From Liolophura sinensis (Eukaryota; Mollusca; Polyplacophora; Chitonida; Chitonidae), in NCBI RefSeq assembly GCF_032854445.1, contig NC_088300.1:59556984-59620983 (forward strand): a stretch of 64,000 nucleotides of DNA, written 5' to 3'. Below are positions 12,701 to 22,100 of this stretch, piece by piece. The position numbers and the translations under genes are program-made. The notes beneath the pieces were generated by a model. That model worked only from the letters and a program-made list of their open reading frames with translations. It ran no database searches and had not been told where the DNA came from. How positions within the stretch are numbered: the stretch's first letter is position 1; every line of letters begins with the position of its first letter.

Positions 12701-15700
12701 AGAGAAGACTAAAAAGTTTGTGTCCAGCATGTTACTTCAGTGAGGCAGCACTGCAAACATGTTGGAGACAAGGGAGGTGCTGTCGGGATATGATGAAAAT
12801 GTCAAATCCCACATTAACAAACATCAATACCCGTAACCTATGATTACCACCCATTATACACCCACAACACTCACAGGGACATCCCCGTGTGGTATACTGT
12901 AGCTTCATATTCTGGAAGAACTACAATAAGAGAATTTTAGTTAATTCATACATTTACTTTAATAGAACAGTTACAGTTTGTAGAAAACAACCGTGATGGA
13001 CTTGAGAAAAACATCCACTTACGCATCAATTGTTTTCTGATAGTCCTCGATGGAGTGTGTTGTAAAGAGTTTGCACAGACACTTTCTCACTTCTATACTT
13101 TCTTCATCTGAATTTGATAATAATAATGGTTATCTGAAGAGAATGTGCCTGGAATGTACAAGAATTGTTCACACTCTGCAATGACCTAGTGTAGCCCTGT
13201 ATGTTGAAAGTTAAAATTAATGAGTCTCAGAAAGGATAACATCTAAAGCTTGACTTTTACTGTATGATGCATTTACTGTAAATCTTCAACATCTTATGGC
13301 ATGATATTACAGCAAAATTACTTAATTGGATTTTTGGCATTAAATCTCTGCATTCTGTTTTCGTAAACTGCTAATTAATAATAAAACTGATTAACATCTA
13401 ATCTAGTTTCTGTGAATTCTAAAATATTATGTAAATACACTCTTGTGGATATAACAAAACCATCTGAATAGGTAATTAATCTGGATTAATCTATCTTACC
13501 ATTCATAAACAGGATATTGTCTCCATAGATTTGATACATAAATGCTCTGTAACCCATCTCCAATGCACTGGAATCATCTGGAAGAAAATGTTACAAAGTT
13601 ACAAAGTGTTTTCAACATAGTTGCCTTGTAGAATGTTAATTACAAAATGTTAGTTACACAGTGGTTCATCACTACCTCTTAGCAATCAAAAAACTAGTTA
13701 GTCCTGCGTTAAGTAATACACTTTAATAATACTTTACACTGGCCAAATCAATAAAACTGATATATAACTGTTATATTCAAGAATTTTTTACTAATACGAT
13801 AGTGGTCAGTTTTATTTGTCGAGGAGACTAGAGTGCCCGAGGTAAACGACCAACCATTGCAAAGTTACTGCACAGATATACATACCATATACTGGTGGTA
13901 GATGTGGTCTTCTAGGAATGTTAGACTGTGCAAATGATCACACAAGCTTTATCTACTGCTTATTGTCGCAAAAGTCTTATAAGCAGTGAGAACAGGGCAA
14001 TCTACAAATTACCTGTCAACAGCCTGGTTTGAACCTGTACCTCATGTGTTCTAGCGATTGAAAGGCAAGCACCACAGCCACTCGGGCTTTGGCCAGTTCC
14101 ATCACGCTTGAGTCGCTCACACTCAGCGTTAGGCCTGTTCCACCAAGCTCAAGTCACTCAAACTCGGTGTTCGGCCTGTTCCAACAAGCTTGAGTCACTC
14201 ACACTCGGTGTTCAGCCTGTTCCAACAAGCTTGAGTCACCTACACTCGGTGTTTGGCTTGTTCCACCAAGCTTGAGTCACTCACACTCTGTCTTCGGCCT
14301 GTTCCACCAAGCTTGAGTCACTCACACTCAGTTTTTGGCCTGTTCCACCAAGCTTAAGTTACTCACATTCTGAGTTCGGCCTGTTCCACCAAGCTTGAGT
14401 CACTCACACTCGGTGTTCGGCCTGTTCCACCAAGCTCGAGTTACTCACACTCGGTGTTCGGCCTGTTCCACCAAGCTCGAGTCACTCAAACTAGGTGTTT
14501 GGCATGTTCCACCTAGCTCGAGTCGCTCACACTTGGTGTTCGGCCTGTTCCACCAAGCATAAGTCACTCACACTAGGTGATCAGCCTGTTCCACCAAGCT
14601 CGAATCACTCACGCGCGGTGTTCAGCTTGTACCACCACACTCGAGTCATTCACACTCAGTGTTCGGCCTGTTCCACCAAGCTCGAGTCACTCACACTCGG
14701 TGTTCGGCCTGTTCCGCCAAGTTCGAGTCACACACACTCGGTGTTCGGCCCGTTCCACCAAGCTTGAGTCACTCACACTAAGTGTTCGGCTTGTTCCACC
14801 AAGCTCAAGTCACTCGCAATGGTGATCCACTGATCCACCAAGTTCTGACAGGAGTGGGAGGTTACATCATTCAACAGATAGTTAGGGGTGAGCTAAATCT
14901 CACTGCAACTGCCTTGTGAACTGAGTCTCTATAGCTTTACCACAGTACTTTGGAACAGGTACATATGTAAGAATTGCAGCTGTTCCTCCAACTTACACTC
15001 GAGTCACTCACACTCGGTGTTCGGCCTGTTCCACCAAGCTCAAGCCACTCAAACTAGGTGTTTGGCATGTTCCACCTAGCTCGAGTCGCTCACACTTGGT
15101 GTTCGGCCTGTTCCACCAAGCATAAGTCACTCACACTAGGTGATCGGCCTGTTCCACCAAGCTCGAATCACTCACGCGCGGTGTTCAGCTTGTACCACCA
15201 CACTCGAGTCACTCACACTCAGTGTTCGGCCTGTTCCACCAAGCTCGAGTCACTCACACTCGGTGTTCGGCCTGTTCCACCAAGCTCGAGTCGCACACAC
15301 TCGGTGTTCGGCCTGTTCCACCAAGCTCGAGTCACTCACACTCGGTGTTCGGCCTGTTCCACCAAGCTCGAGTCACTCACACTCAGTGTTCGGCCTGCTC
15401 TACCAAGCTCGAGTCACTCACACTCGGTGTTCGGCCTGTTCCGCCAAGTTCGAGTCACACACACTCGGTGTTCGGCCCGTTCCACCAAGCTTGAGTCACT
15501 CACACTAAGTGTTCGGCTTGTTCCACCAAGCTCAAGTCACTCGCAATGGTGATCCACTGATCCACCAAGTTCTGACAGGAGTGGGAGGTTACATCATTCA
15601 ACAGATAGTTAGGGGTGAGCTAAATCTCACTGCAACTGCCTTGTGAACTGAGTCTCTATAGCTTTACCACAGTACTTTGGAACAGGTACATATGTAAGAA

Positions 15701-16006
15701 CTGCAGCTGTTCCTCCAACTTTAAAAAAAAAAAAAAAAGAATAGTGGCCATGCATCCACTCTCAAGATGAAGTCCTTAAGCATACATCAGACTAAGATCC
15801 ACAGGGACAGACTCACCATTTAACACATCCTGAACGCCTTTGTTGCTTCCCACAAATACTGTTGGCTTGTTAAGGAAACGTGCCTTGAATATGCGAGACT
15901 GGTGGTTGGAGAAATTTTGCTCAATAAAGCTGGTGGGGTCACGGTAGAAACTGTATGACTGGTCTCCGACGATGGGCCAGCCCACCTTACCCGGTACAGC
16001 ACTCAT
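3623..16006 (-). CDS. Cytochrome P450 (11-exon model, 416 aa)
   Basis: Haem-thiolate enzyme of the cytochrome P450 superfamily; substrate unknown. Model (descending): 16006-15817, 13577-13500, 13107-13023, 12348-12313, 10538-10402, 9699-9623, 9026-8835, 6614-6516, 6125-5998, 5626-5539, 3763-3623. Every junction is GT-AG and phases match throughout. Visible landmarks are the proline-rich start PGKVGWPIVGD, the K-helix ExxR (E281-R284, EVERLYPP), the PERF-like segment FDPGRW, and the haem loop FCFGAGPRACIGKNF with Cys359. The I-helix lacks the usual acid-Thr pair, and the J-helix region between I and K is missing or very short. No N-terminal membrane anchor is seen: MSAV has an in-frame stop 11 codons upstream, so either this is the true start or an anchor exon is missing. 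It lies head-to-head with UNG. Overall look is loosely CYP26-like; family not assigned. The gene call is firm, both ends less so. Confidence 0.88.
3853..4135 (+). mobile_element. tRNA-derived SINE, family A (plus)
   Basis: Starts CCTGGCTCAGTTGGTTT (box A-like), has B-box GAGTTCAAATCC near 3938, a central GGGTTTCCCCGGGCCCTGCC block, the tail ATATTCTTGAGTACAGCGTA and an A/T-rich end. The same body recurs at 18.1, 42.2, 58.8 and 61.3 kb. Confidence 0.85.
4395..4735 (-). mobile_element. tRNA-headed SINE, family B (minus)
   Basis: Read on the minus strand it begins with TGGTCTAGTGGTCAGAAGTG (box A) and has GGGTTCAAACCC (box B). The body is shared with copies at 13.8 and 54.5 kb. It lies in the last P450 intron. 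Confidence 0.75.
5539..5626 (-). CDS. P450 exon 10 (haem-binding loop)
   Basis: Acceptor TTTTCCATAG, donor CAT|GTAAGT. Encodes LFCFGAGPRACIGKNFVNII, a full match to FxxGxxxCxG with the axial cysteine at residue 359. Confidence 0.92.
5998..6125 (-). CDS. P450 exon 9
   Basis: Acceptor ACATTGCAG, donor GG|GTAAGC, phase 0 in and 2 out. Encodes YHIEEGQALVYLSHSAHRDP and DPEKFDPGRW, the PERF-type segment before the haem loop. Confidence 0.88.
6516..6614 (-). CDS. P450 exon 8 (K-helix)
   Basis: 33 codons, phase 0 in and out, acceptor GTTTTGTCAG, donor AAG|GTAGGC. Encodes LLFDNALMESVLLEVERLYP followed by PFIGGRRVARK. E-V-E-R is the ExxR motif. Confidence 0.88.
6655..8940 (-). repeat. Exon-derived tandem array in P450 intron 7
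   Basis: Nineteen copies (including the parent exon end) of a ~115-118-bp unit that, on the minus strand, is the last ~93 nt of the I-helix exon, its 5' splice site CAG|GTAACACTG and ~20 nt of intron. All 19 keep the splice donor. Each internal copy also has a CATACAG-like AG at its upstream edge, so most look like 90- or 93-nt exons open in frame. Copies differ by point changes and mainly 3-nt length steps; one copy near 7930 has a 1-nt frameshift. Confidence 0.95.
8835..9026 (-). CDS. P450 exon 7 (I-helix; parent of the tandem array)
   Basis: 64 codons, phase 0, acceptor TTTTTGGACAG, donor CAG|GTAACA. Encodes ASLLKVIEEKLQQK and the I-helix LLLFTSALVPKAIASLLTSF. The 3' ~93 nt plus the donor form the outermost copy of the 6.65-8.94 kb array. 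No (A/G)Gx(D/E)T motif is present in the helix. Confidence 0.86.
9623..9699 (-). CDS. P450 exon 6
   Basis: Encodes VSVPLNLKLPMGNSSTFGKA, the F-G region (PLNL...FGKAL), ending phase 0 at AAG|GTATGG. Three in-frame acceptors spaced 6 nt apart could be used (exon start 9699, 9693 or 9687); the first has the best pyrimidine tract. Confidence 0.84.
9745..9850. mobile_element. Family B SINE fragment
   Basis: Contains TGTCAGTTTTTTGGGTGGAG and GGGGTAAACCACC, matching the body of the copy at 54.5 kb. Degenerate, both ends missing. Confidence 0.45.
10402..10538 (-). CDS. P450 exon 5
   Basis: Acceptor TTGACTTTCAG, donor G|GTGAGA, phase 2 in and 1 out. Encodes VLKQLATEICLSLFLDLDF and the following SLTKTHWHG, fitting D/E helices. 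Confidence 0.84.
10800..11115. repeat. Dispersed repeat, copy 1, with internal 26-bp tandem
   Basis: Shares ordered blocks with 55830-56070: AAGGTGTTTATTCAAGCA, GCATTATTCTGTGT and GCATAAATTGCACTGAAA. Inside is a four-fold tandem of GAAGCCCTGAAACTGGCCAA (10910-11020), present only once in copy 2. Type unknown, perhaps a non-autonomous DNA element. Confidence 0.65.
12313..12348 (-). CDS. P450 exon 4 (36 nt)
   Basis: Very short exon between ATTCACAG and AG|GTAAGA. Phase 2 in and out; encodes ITSKYLNDIDT. It joins the C-helix exon to the D/E-helix exon in frame, which is the main support. Confidence 0.72.
12440..12615 (-). mobile_element. Family B SINE fragment
   Basis: Degenerate body sharing TATAATGGCAGTCAGTT, a CTGGGAAGTTATTGACAAACT-type segment and CTCACATGTGACATACA with other family B copies. 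In P450 intron 4. Confidence 0.55.
13023..13107 (-). CDS. P450 exon 3
   Basis: Acceptor AAATTCAG, donor GC|GTAAGT, phase 1 in and 2 out. Encodes DEESIEVRKCLCKLFTTHSI and then EDYQKTID, fitting the C-helix region. Confidence 0.8.
13500..13577 (-). CDS. P450 exon 2
   Basis: Acceptor TTCTTCCAG, donor G|GTAAGA, phase 1 in and out. Encodes DDSSALEMGYRAFMYQIYGD, the B to B' region. Confidence 0.82.
13775..14095 (-). mobile_element. Family B SINE (minus)
   Basis: Body with ATACGATAGTGGTCAGTTTT and GAGGTAAACGACCAACC. The tRNA-like head on the minus strand includes GAGTGGCTGTGGTGCTTG and GGTTCAAACCAGGC. The 41-bp array starts directly beside it. Confidence 0.7.
14096..15547. repeat. 41-bp tandem array, two blocks
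   Basis: Unit of 41 bp with core CTCGAGTCACTCACACTCGG followed by TGTTCGGCCTGTTCCACCAAG. Block 1 is 14096-14820 and block 2 is 14994-15547, separated by a unique spacer that recurs after block 2. Since 41 is not a multiple of 3, long open frames arise by chance in all three plus frames. In P450 intron 1. Confidence 0.95.
14821..14993. repeat. 173-bp spacer, copy 1
   Basis: Unique sequence starting GGTGATCCACTGATCC and ending GTTCCTCCAACT. It differs from copy 2 (15548-15720) at only one base that I can see. Confidence 0.93.
15548..15720. repeat. 173-bp spacer, copy 2
   Basis: Second copy of the spacer, followed by a run of 16 A at 15723-15738. Together with block 2 it marks a recent tandem duplication. 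Confidence 0.93.
15817..16006 (-). CDS. P450 exon 1
   Basis: 63 codons plus one base, from MSAVPGKVGWPIVGD to QDVLN, donor G|GTGAGT. Contains the Pro-Gly hinge, the A-helix and the first beta strands (KPTVFVGS). The ATG has a purine at -3. The start is provisional because an upstream anchor exon could splice in through a nearby AG. Confidence 0.8.
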
Positions 16007-16099
16007 GACGAAGACGGCAGGGAAATGTCTTCTTTACATGTAACCATTGTCCCAGCTAGGTGCCGCCTGCACAACAGTAGACCACAGTATATGCATATA

Positions 16100-18060
16100 C
16101 AGAGTAAGCAGAGCAGTGCAGAAAAACACATGTACATCAATACCTGTACAGCTGCTTAAGCCGTATTGATGGACACAGTAAAGTAGACCTTAATGCTTTC
16201 CTCAACAGACAATCAACATCTGTCCATATCAACTGTAAAAACCCCAGCAGCCCTCTGGCATTATGGAGCTGATGTGCTAACAGTCCATATTCATCAATAA
16301 ATCAATAAAATATGCTGCTTAACTCTCCATCAAAAGTAATTCTGACAGTGATCACCGGAGCATGGGGACACCCCAGAGAATTTTACAAAGGTCATATAAA
16401 GACAGGTATGTAGGGGCAGGACTTTGTCCTGACCTCTCTGGTCATAGCTAGTGTTTTACCTTGGCTTTACAGACATATTTCAGATTTTATCCCCATTCAG
16501 TAGACTACTGACTCAGATTCTCTACATGTAACTCATAAAAATACATTTGGATGTATTGTCTTTACATTTATGAAAAACTTGAGCTCAATACATGCTGGAC
16601 TTTTTGGAGATACCATCCTGAACATTTATTTTAACATCGGCTCTAATACACTAAGAATAATAATTTACTGTGCTTTATATTCACACAGGGCACCTGCGAC
16701 GGAACTTCCCCTGTGTGCTTTACACGTACATACAAAACTTGAGGTCAATATGTGCAGTACTTTTTGAGATCCCAACTTTAGCATTAATTCTGATACATGA
16801 GTCTAAGTCAAGAATTTTGCTATGCACATTGGGCGTTAAAGTAGGAACATCACCCTCATGCTTATGCGCTATGTGTTGTACGTGAACCTGTAAGGAAAAC
16901 CTGAGATCATCATATACATCACTTTCTGAGATACCACCCATAACACTGCTTTAAACTGTTATTGGATGTTGACGCTTAAAGTATGATATTAGCTCTCGCC
17001 GTACTCTGCGCAGGCAACCTAATTATCAGGGTTACTTTTAGGTCTTTTCATATGATTTTTTAGCAAAAGCATTTGAAAGTTTTCATTGTGGCTAGAATTT
17101 TAATCACAAAAAAAACTGGGCTAATACAATAAAGAAGTCAGGGATTCTAGAAACCCTATGAAGCAAAAAATATGTGGACAAAAATATTAATCAAACAGTC
17201 ATATACTCACTACAAAATATACTCTGAAAACTAAAATTCATCTTCAATGTTAATTAATTTAAAGTTAAAATTTTCAAAAGTTCGAAAACATTTGTTTGCT
17301 AATAAGTATTACATTAGAAAACTAGTGAGAAAAGTATTTCACCACACCACTGTCCTGAAATATAAAAAGGGCAAAAACAAGCAAAATGTCTGGGAAAGCA
17401 AAAATAAAAAAGCTTCATTAATTCATTTGCAAATTAATTATAATTAAGAAGTGTCCTGGGGTCAAGGGTTTCTAGTAACCTTAAGTTTATTTTTTTACAG
17501 GCCAACAGGTCACCTGATTATAATCCCACATGTAATAATGTATGCTGTACACCAAAAAAAAAAAAAGTCTGAAGTGCATTGGGTTGTATACTCAGTTGTA
17601 CCTGCGGTCATTTTGAGTATATTACGACACTACACTTGACTGGCAATGTCCAACTGACTTTCAAACCTAGACATCACATCAACATGTGCTGTTAATCAAA
17701 AAAGTTAAAGCTTATGGTTAACAAAGTAATGGCACTGTTCAATGTAATGATGACATTAGCCCACTCAGCCGAGCAGTGTTAATACAAGAGCTGTGACTTC
17801 AGCCTTATTTCTTCTGATCAACAGTGTGATAATGAAAGCCAAGACTGTCTTAATTATTCTTTCTTTGGAGGTAATATCACCTAATGATTACCAAGACATT
17901 TCTTCCATTATTATGTTGATTTGTGTCACATACATGTAAATAACTAGTTGTTGTATTACATCCACATACATTTTGTTTCACAATGACATAATGGAGAAGT
18001 AATATATTTCAGAACTTTAAATCCTACTGGATGATATCTAATTTTTGTTGAGGTCATCAC
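16100..18060. other. P450-UNG intergenic region, no gene recognised
   Basis: AT-rich unique sequence upstream of P450 exon 1. No anchor-type hydrophobic exon in matching phase was found. Confidence 0.5.
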
Positions 18061-18278
18061 TTTGATTTATTTATTTATTTGATTGGCGTTTTACGCTGTA
18101 CTCAAGAATATTTCACTTAAACGACAGAGGCCAGCATTATGGTGGGAGGAAACCAGGCAGAACCTGGGGGAAACCCACAACCATCCGCAGCTGACTTTCC
18201 TCTCACCATAGTACTGGCCGCTGTCGTGTAAGTGAAATATTCTTGAGTGCGGCTTAAAACACCAAATTACAATGAAAT
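18060..18278. mobile_element. Fold-back SINE (inverted family A tails)
   Basis: The left part carries the family A tail in minus orientation (GTTTTACGCTGTACTCAAGA, then ATTTCACTTAAACGACAG) and the right part the same tail in plus orientation (CTGTCGTGTAAGTGAAATAT, then TCTTGAGTGCGGCTTAAAAC). The arms are ~65-70 nt with ~70 nt between them. Confidence 0.8.
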
Positions 18279-18959
18279 TAAACGTACCTTTTAATTCCCA
18301 AACTTTGCGTACATGTGTTCCAACTCAGCCTATGATATTTTACATTTTTTTACATTCATGGGTATAGCTGCCTAGCCAATGAAATAAAAGGCTGTACAAG
18401 AATGTACTAGTAGAGCTTGTATACAACGTCTAATTCATTATAGGTTGTGAATATTAGTCGTATGAAATCATATGACTGTTTCGATAGGCTAAGTAGGACT
18501 ATACATGTATATTACCATGGGCTAGGGTATAGACTATTTTTGAGATTTTGTTAAGAAAAGGATACACCGCTACACGATACAAGTAGTAGTAGGCTTACCT
18601 GCTACAATGCAGTGTTAAATTCTACTCACTCTTCACCATGACACGCTTGAGATCCCTAAAACTATAATCCCACACTACGGCGGTCTTAATAATATTTTCC
18701 CAGGTGCGAGTAACTCTCCTTCCACTAACGGAAGTTGTCCATGCCTAAGAGTAACATCTACCTGTGGCTAGGCTAGTCCCTATTTATCCTTGTCAGTGTT
18801 AGCCACATTTCTTCCGGGATTCCCCTGCACCAATCTGGCACCCTGCCAACAAAATAAAAACAGTGCCCGATAGAACTTGTCACTGATTGGCTGTCTAGTG
18901 ACGGCATTTGGTACAGGCAATCTGAATGGTGAAATCAAACAATTGCGGTCTCGTTTTCA

Positions 18960-19003
18960 TTTTTGCGCCAAACAGACCGCATGTGCTGGAGAAAAGGCGG
19001 GAC
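18960..19003 (+). promoter_or_regulatory. Paired E2F-like sites upstream of UNG
   Basis: TTTTTGCGCCAAA at 18960-18972 fits the E2F consensus (TTTSSCGC on either strand), and AAAAGGCGGGAC at 18992-19003 is a second E2F-type element. They lie 120-130 and about 90 bp before the UNG start codon. UNG2 is S-phase induced and E2F-controlled in mammals; use here is inferred. Confidence 0.6.
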
Positions 19004-19091
19004 AAAGGTATTCTGGCTGGGAGGGATCAGGCAGAAGAGAGATGATATTGAGACCATAATCTGCCGCCTTTGGTGGCAAAACATACGCACA

Positions 19092-19166
19092 ATGATAGGT
19101 CAGGGAAAAATCTCATCTTTCTTTAAGCCCACCAGCCAGAAACGTCCGATATCCACGGAGAAAGAG
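19092..19166 (+). CDS. UNG: UNG exon 1
   Basis: 25 codons starting [17 protein letters not shown], donor GAG|GTGAGC, phase 0. Carries the PIP box. MIGQ at the N-terminus matches vertebrate UNG2, fixing the start codon. Confidence 0.95.
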
Positions 19167-22100
19167 GTGAGCTTTTAGGTGGACTGAGAAGTTCTTTGTT
19201 TTCTTGTTGTGGACTGGCTTTCCCGGGCTGCCTGTGGTATTAGTAAACGCTTGATCATGATCAAACGCCTAACCAAATAAGTCGTTGTCCTCGCATGGCT
19301 ATCTAGGCCTTAAGCCAAGCGAAGGCTGAATCATCGGGGCGGTGAGGTCACAGTATTTGTCACTGAAGCTCTGACTTCATCAAAGCTAAAGCCAGGTATA
19401 GCGCATGAAAAATAAATTTGTCTCAGTCAGCCAGTTCTGAGTTGTAGCATGAGCACTGGTATTTTATTACTGATTCTAAGAGGTACGGCGTGTGCAGATT
19501 GGTGTTGTGGGTATTGCAATGTCTGCACTAAAGGTTAGCCTAATTGTTGTAATCATCAACGTAATCTTCTTTTCAGAACACAACACCAAAGAAACTCAAA
19601 GCAACCGATGACAAGGCTGATCAAGGTAACGTGAGTCTGTCTCCGGAACAGAAACAGAGGATTGAGGAAAACCGCCGAAAAGCTTTGGAGAAACTTTCGT
19701 CCAAGTCCAGTGATGGATTGCAGAGTCTTGTCGGACCAACCTGGTATAAGGCATTGGCCCCTGAATTCAGTAAACCATACTTTATACAAGTAAGTGCGCT
19801 CAAAAAGTGTGCACCAAATGCAGGGGTTCATAGAAGTAATTTTTCCAAGAACCAGCTACCATTTTCTGAGCGAAATTGAGTTTCTGTTTCAAGAATAAGG
19901 AATCAAGACAGAATGGTCCTGCATTAATGGCTTATGGACTATGCGGTTGTCACTCTTAGTTTGTAAAAGGGCAAGTCAAAAGTAATCTAAAACAAAAAGT
20001 AAACCATTTTGAGAAAATGAAGTCTTGCAATGCCTTATGTGTGTACTACAAATGAATCAGAATAGTGCATCCAGATGAATGTTCTGTGCATTCTCTTGAA
20101 ATAGTATCCTTACTTTTCAAAATAAACGGAAAGCAGTTCAAAATGAAGTTTGATTTGACCTATTGACAGGCCACGATCACATGAAATTTACTGTGAAAAT
20201 CAGCCATCGATAATGACATAATAAAGAAATCCACAAATAGTGACTTACACCATGGAATATTAACTATAATTATCTTTAGACAGAGAGTCTACATATTTAG
20301 AGATAAAATACATTGCTACTTTATGCTACAATGAATTGTCACTTTTTCCACAACAAGTACAGCTTGATCTCAATGGCTTGAACTGAAGTCCTGTCTGGTA
20401 CACATGTAAGTCTTTGAACAAAAACATGCTTTTACAGTGAATCAATGTCACTGGTAAATGTTCATATCTGGCAAAGAAGATTTTGGTTTTGTTGCTATAA
20501 GCCATTCATCAAACTTCAGACTCCCAAAAACAAAATCTGCAGGCAAACTGCGTGCTTGCCTTGAAAGAAGCTGAAGATGTTAGCGCCTCCTGACTTGAAG
20601 GGGAGGAAACTAGTCAGACTCGTGTTAGGCTAATGTCAGAAACAGAATGATCGGAAGCCGAAGTAGGTCAAATTATTGAGACCAAAGGAGCTTACTATGT
20701 CTCGTGTTTGATCTGATCAAAGGGAGGTCATGAAGATTTCCGTAAAAGGGAGATAACTCGTCACGCCTTCGCAGACTTTTAATATGTTGAAATTGAATTC
20801 ATGTAAAATTTTGCATATGCTTTTCTACAAACAACCTCAAATTGAATAAATATAACCGTTGTTGAGTTTTTTATTCAATTGACGGACCGAATTCCCACTT
20901 GTCCAGACGACTTCTATGAACTCCTGCAAATAATAGTTTTGTCTCCTGATATTCTTAGCACATTTTCACAAACTTAAACATTTCAAGGAACAAAAGGATC
21001 ATGAACCGCAAATTAAAAATACATGTATCTATGAGTATGAACAATGAAAGATGTTAGACAGCCGGAGTTTGAACGAAAAATTTGTTATTTTGTCAGGTAT
21101 TTTAACGAAAAGAAAGGAAAATCAGCATCATAAGTAACTTGACATGGTCTTTAAAAATACAACAGCATGAAACAGTAAGACATGAAAAAAATAAGTTTGA
21201 TTTTTGCCTATCTTTTCAGTTGTCACAGTTTGTAGCTGCTGAGAGGGAAAAGGTTACTGTGTATCCTCCAGCTGATGAGGTGTTTACCTGGACAAACACC
21301 TGTCCTATCAACCAGGTGAAAATATCGCTGGCAACACTTAAGTAATCTGAACATGATATGCCATCTAGATTTCATGAACTCTCAATCTTTGTAAGGCTTG
21401 AAATTGATTTATTGAATTTAAAAAGCGTGGTACTCCTGGGTAAAACTAAAGTGTTCCTATCAAGTAATTTTAAAGCCTAAAGGAACTTTAGTACTGTTTT
21501 GTATGTAAAAGTATCGATGACTTTGTACGTTCACAATTCCCGTTGCCAATTCGAGAAAGGGTAGCCTGAAGGAAGTCTTGTAATAAAAAGAAATTTAGAC
21601 TAATTAGAGTTTCTGGGACAGATAGTTACGCGATTCTACACTGACAGCACTTTTCCTGAAAATTATTTACCAGCAGAACTTGTTTTCCATTATATACTGA
21701 TTGTCTGGATCAAGCCTTGTACTAAATATATATTTTACATTTCATTGAAGGTCAAAGTTGTTATACTTGGACAAGATCCTTATCATGGTGTGAGACAAGC
21801 TCATGGTAAGCATAACTTGCCCACAATATTCAGTTTTGCTGGGTAATGGAGATTTCTGAGAAAAGCACAATTGTAGCATCCTGATGATATTTCTGATTTT
21901 CAAAACACACAGCATTGCATTATATAGCTTTTGCTGGGATTTTATTCAGCTTTGCTAGAAGATATATATTAACGATTTGACTACTATGAACTTTCAGTTC
22001 CATGAATTAAAGGGCAATGTACAACTGAATGTTCAAACATAATATTGAAACAGAAATAATATTTGATCATAATCTCTTTATTTTTTTCAGGCTTATGTTT

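Noticed and set aside
12894-12930. Exon-like segment (minus) after TTCTTCCAG with donor GTGAGT
   Set aside because: Gives a stop in the phase required by exon 3; the 36-nt exon at 12313-12348 fits both sides.
15058-15552. 164-codon open frame in the 41-bp array
   Set aside because: Created by a stop-free 41-bp repeat cycling through all frames; similar frames exist in the other two phases.
18631-18760. Open minus-strand segment ending at donor GTGAGT, possibly the first exon of the P450
   Set aside because: Ends in phase 1, which does not fit any possible extension of P450 exon 1; could only be 5' UTR.
19246-19268. Palindrome TTGATCATGATCAA in UNG intron 1
   Set aside because: Short, isolated and without context; likely chance.
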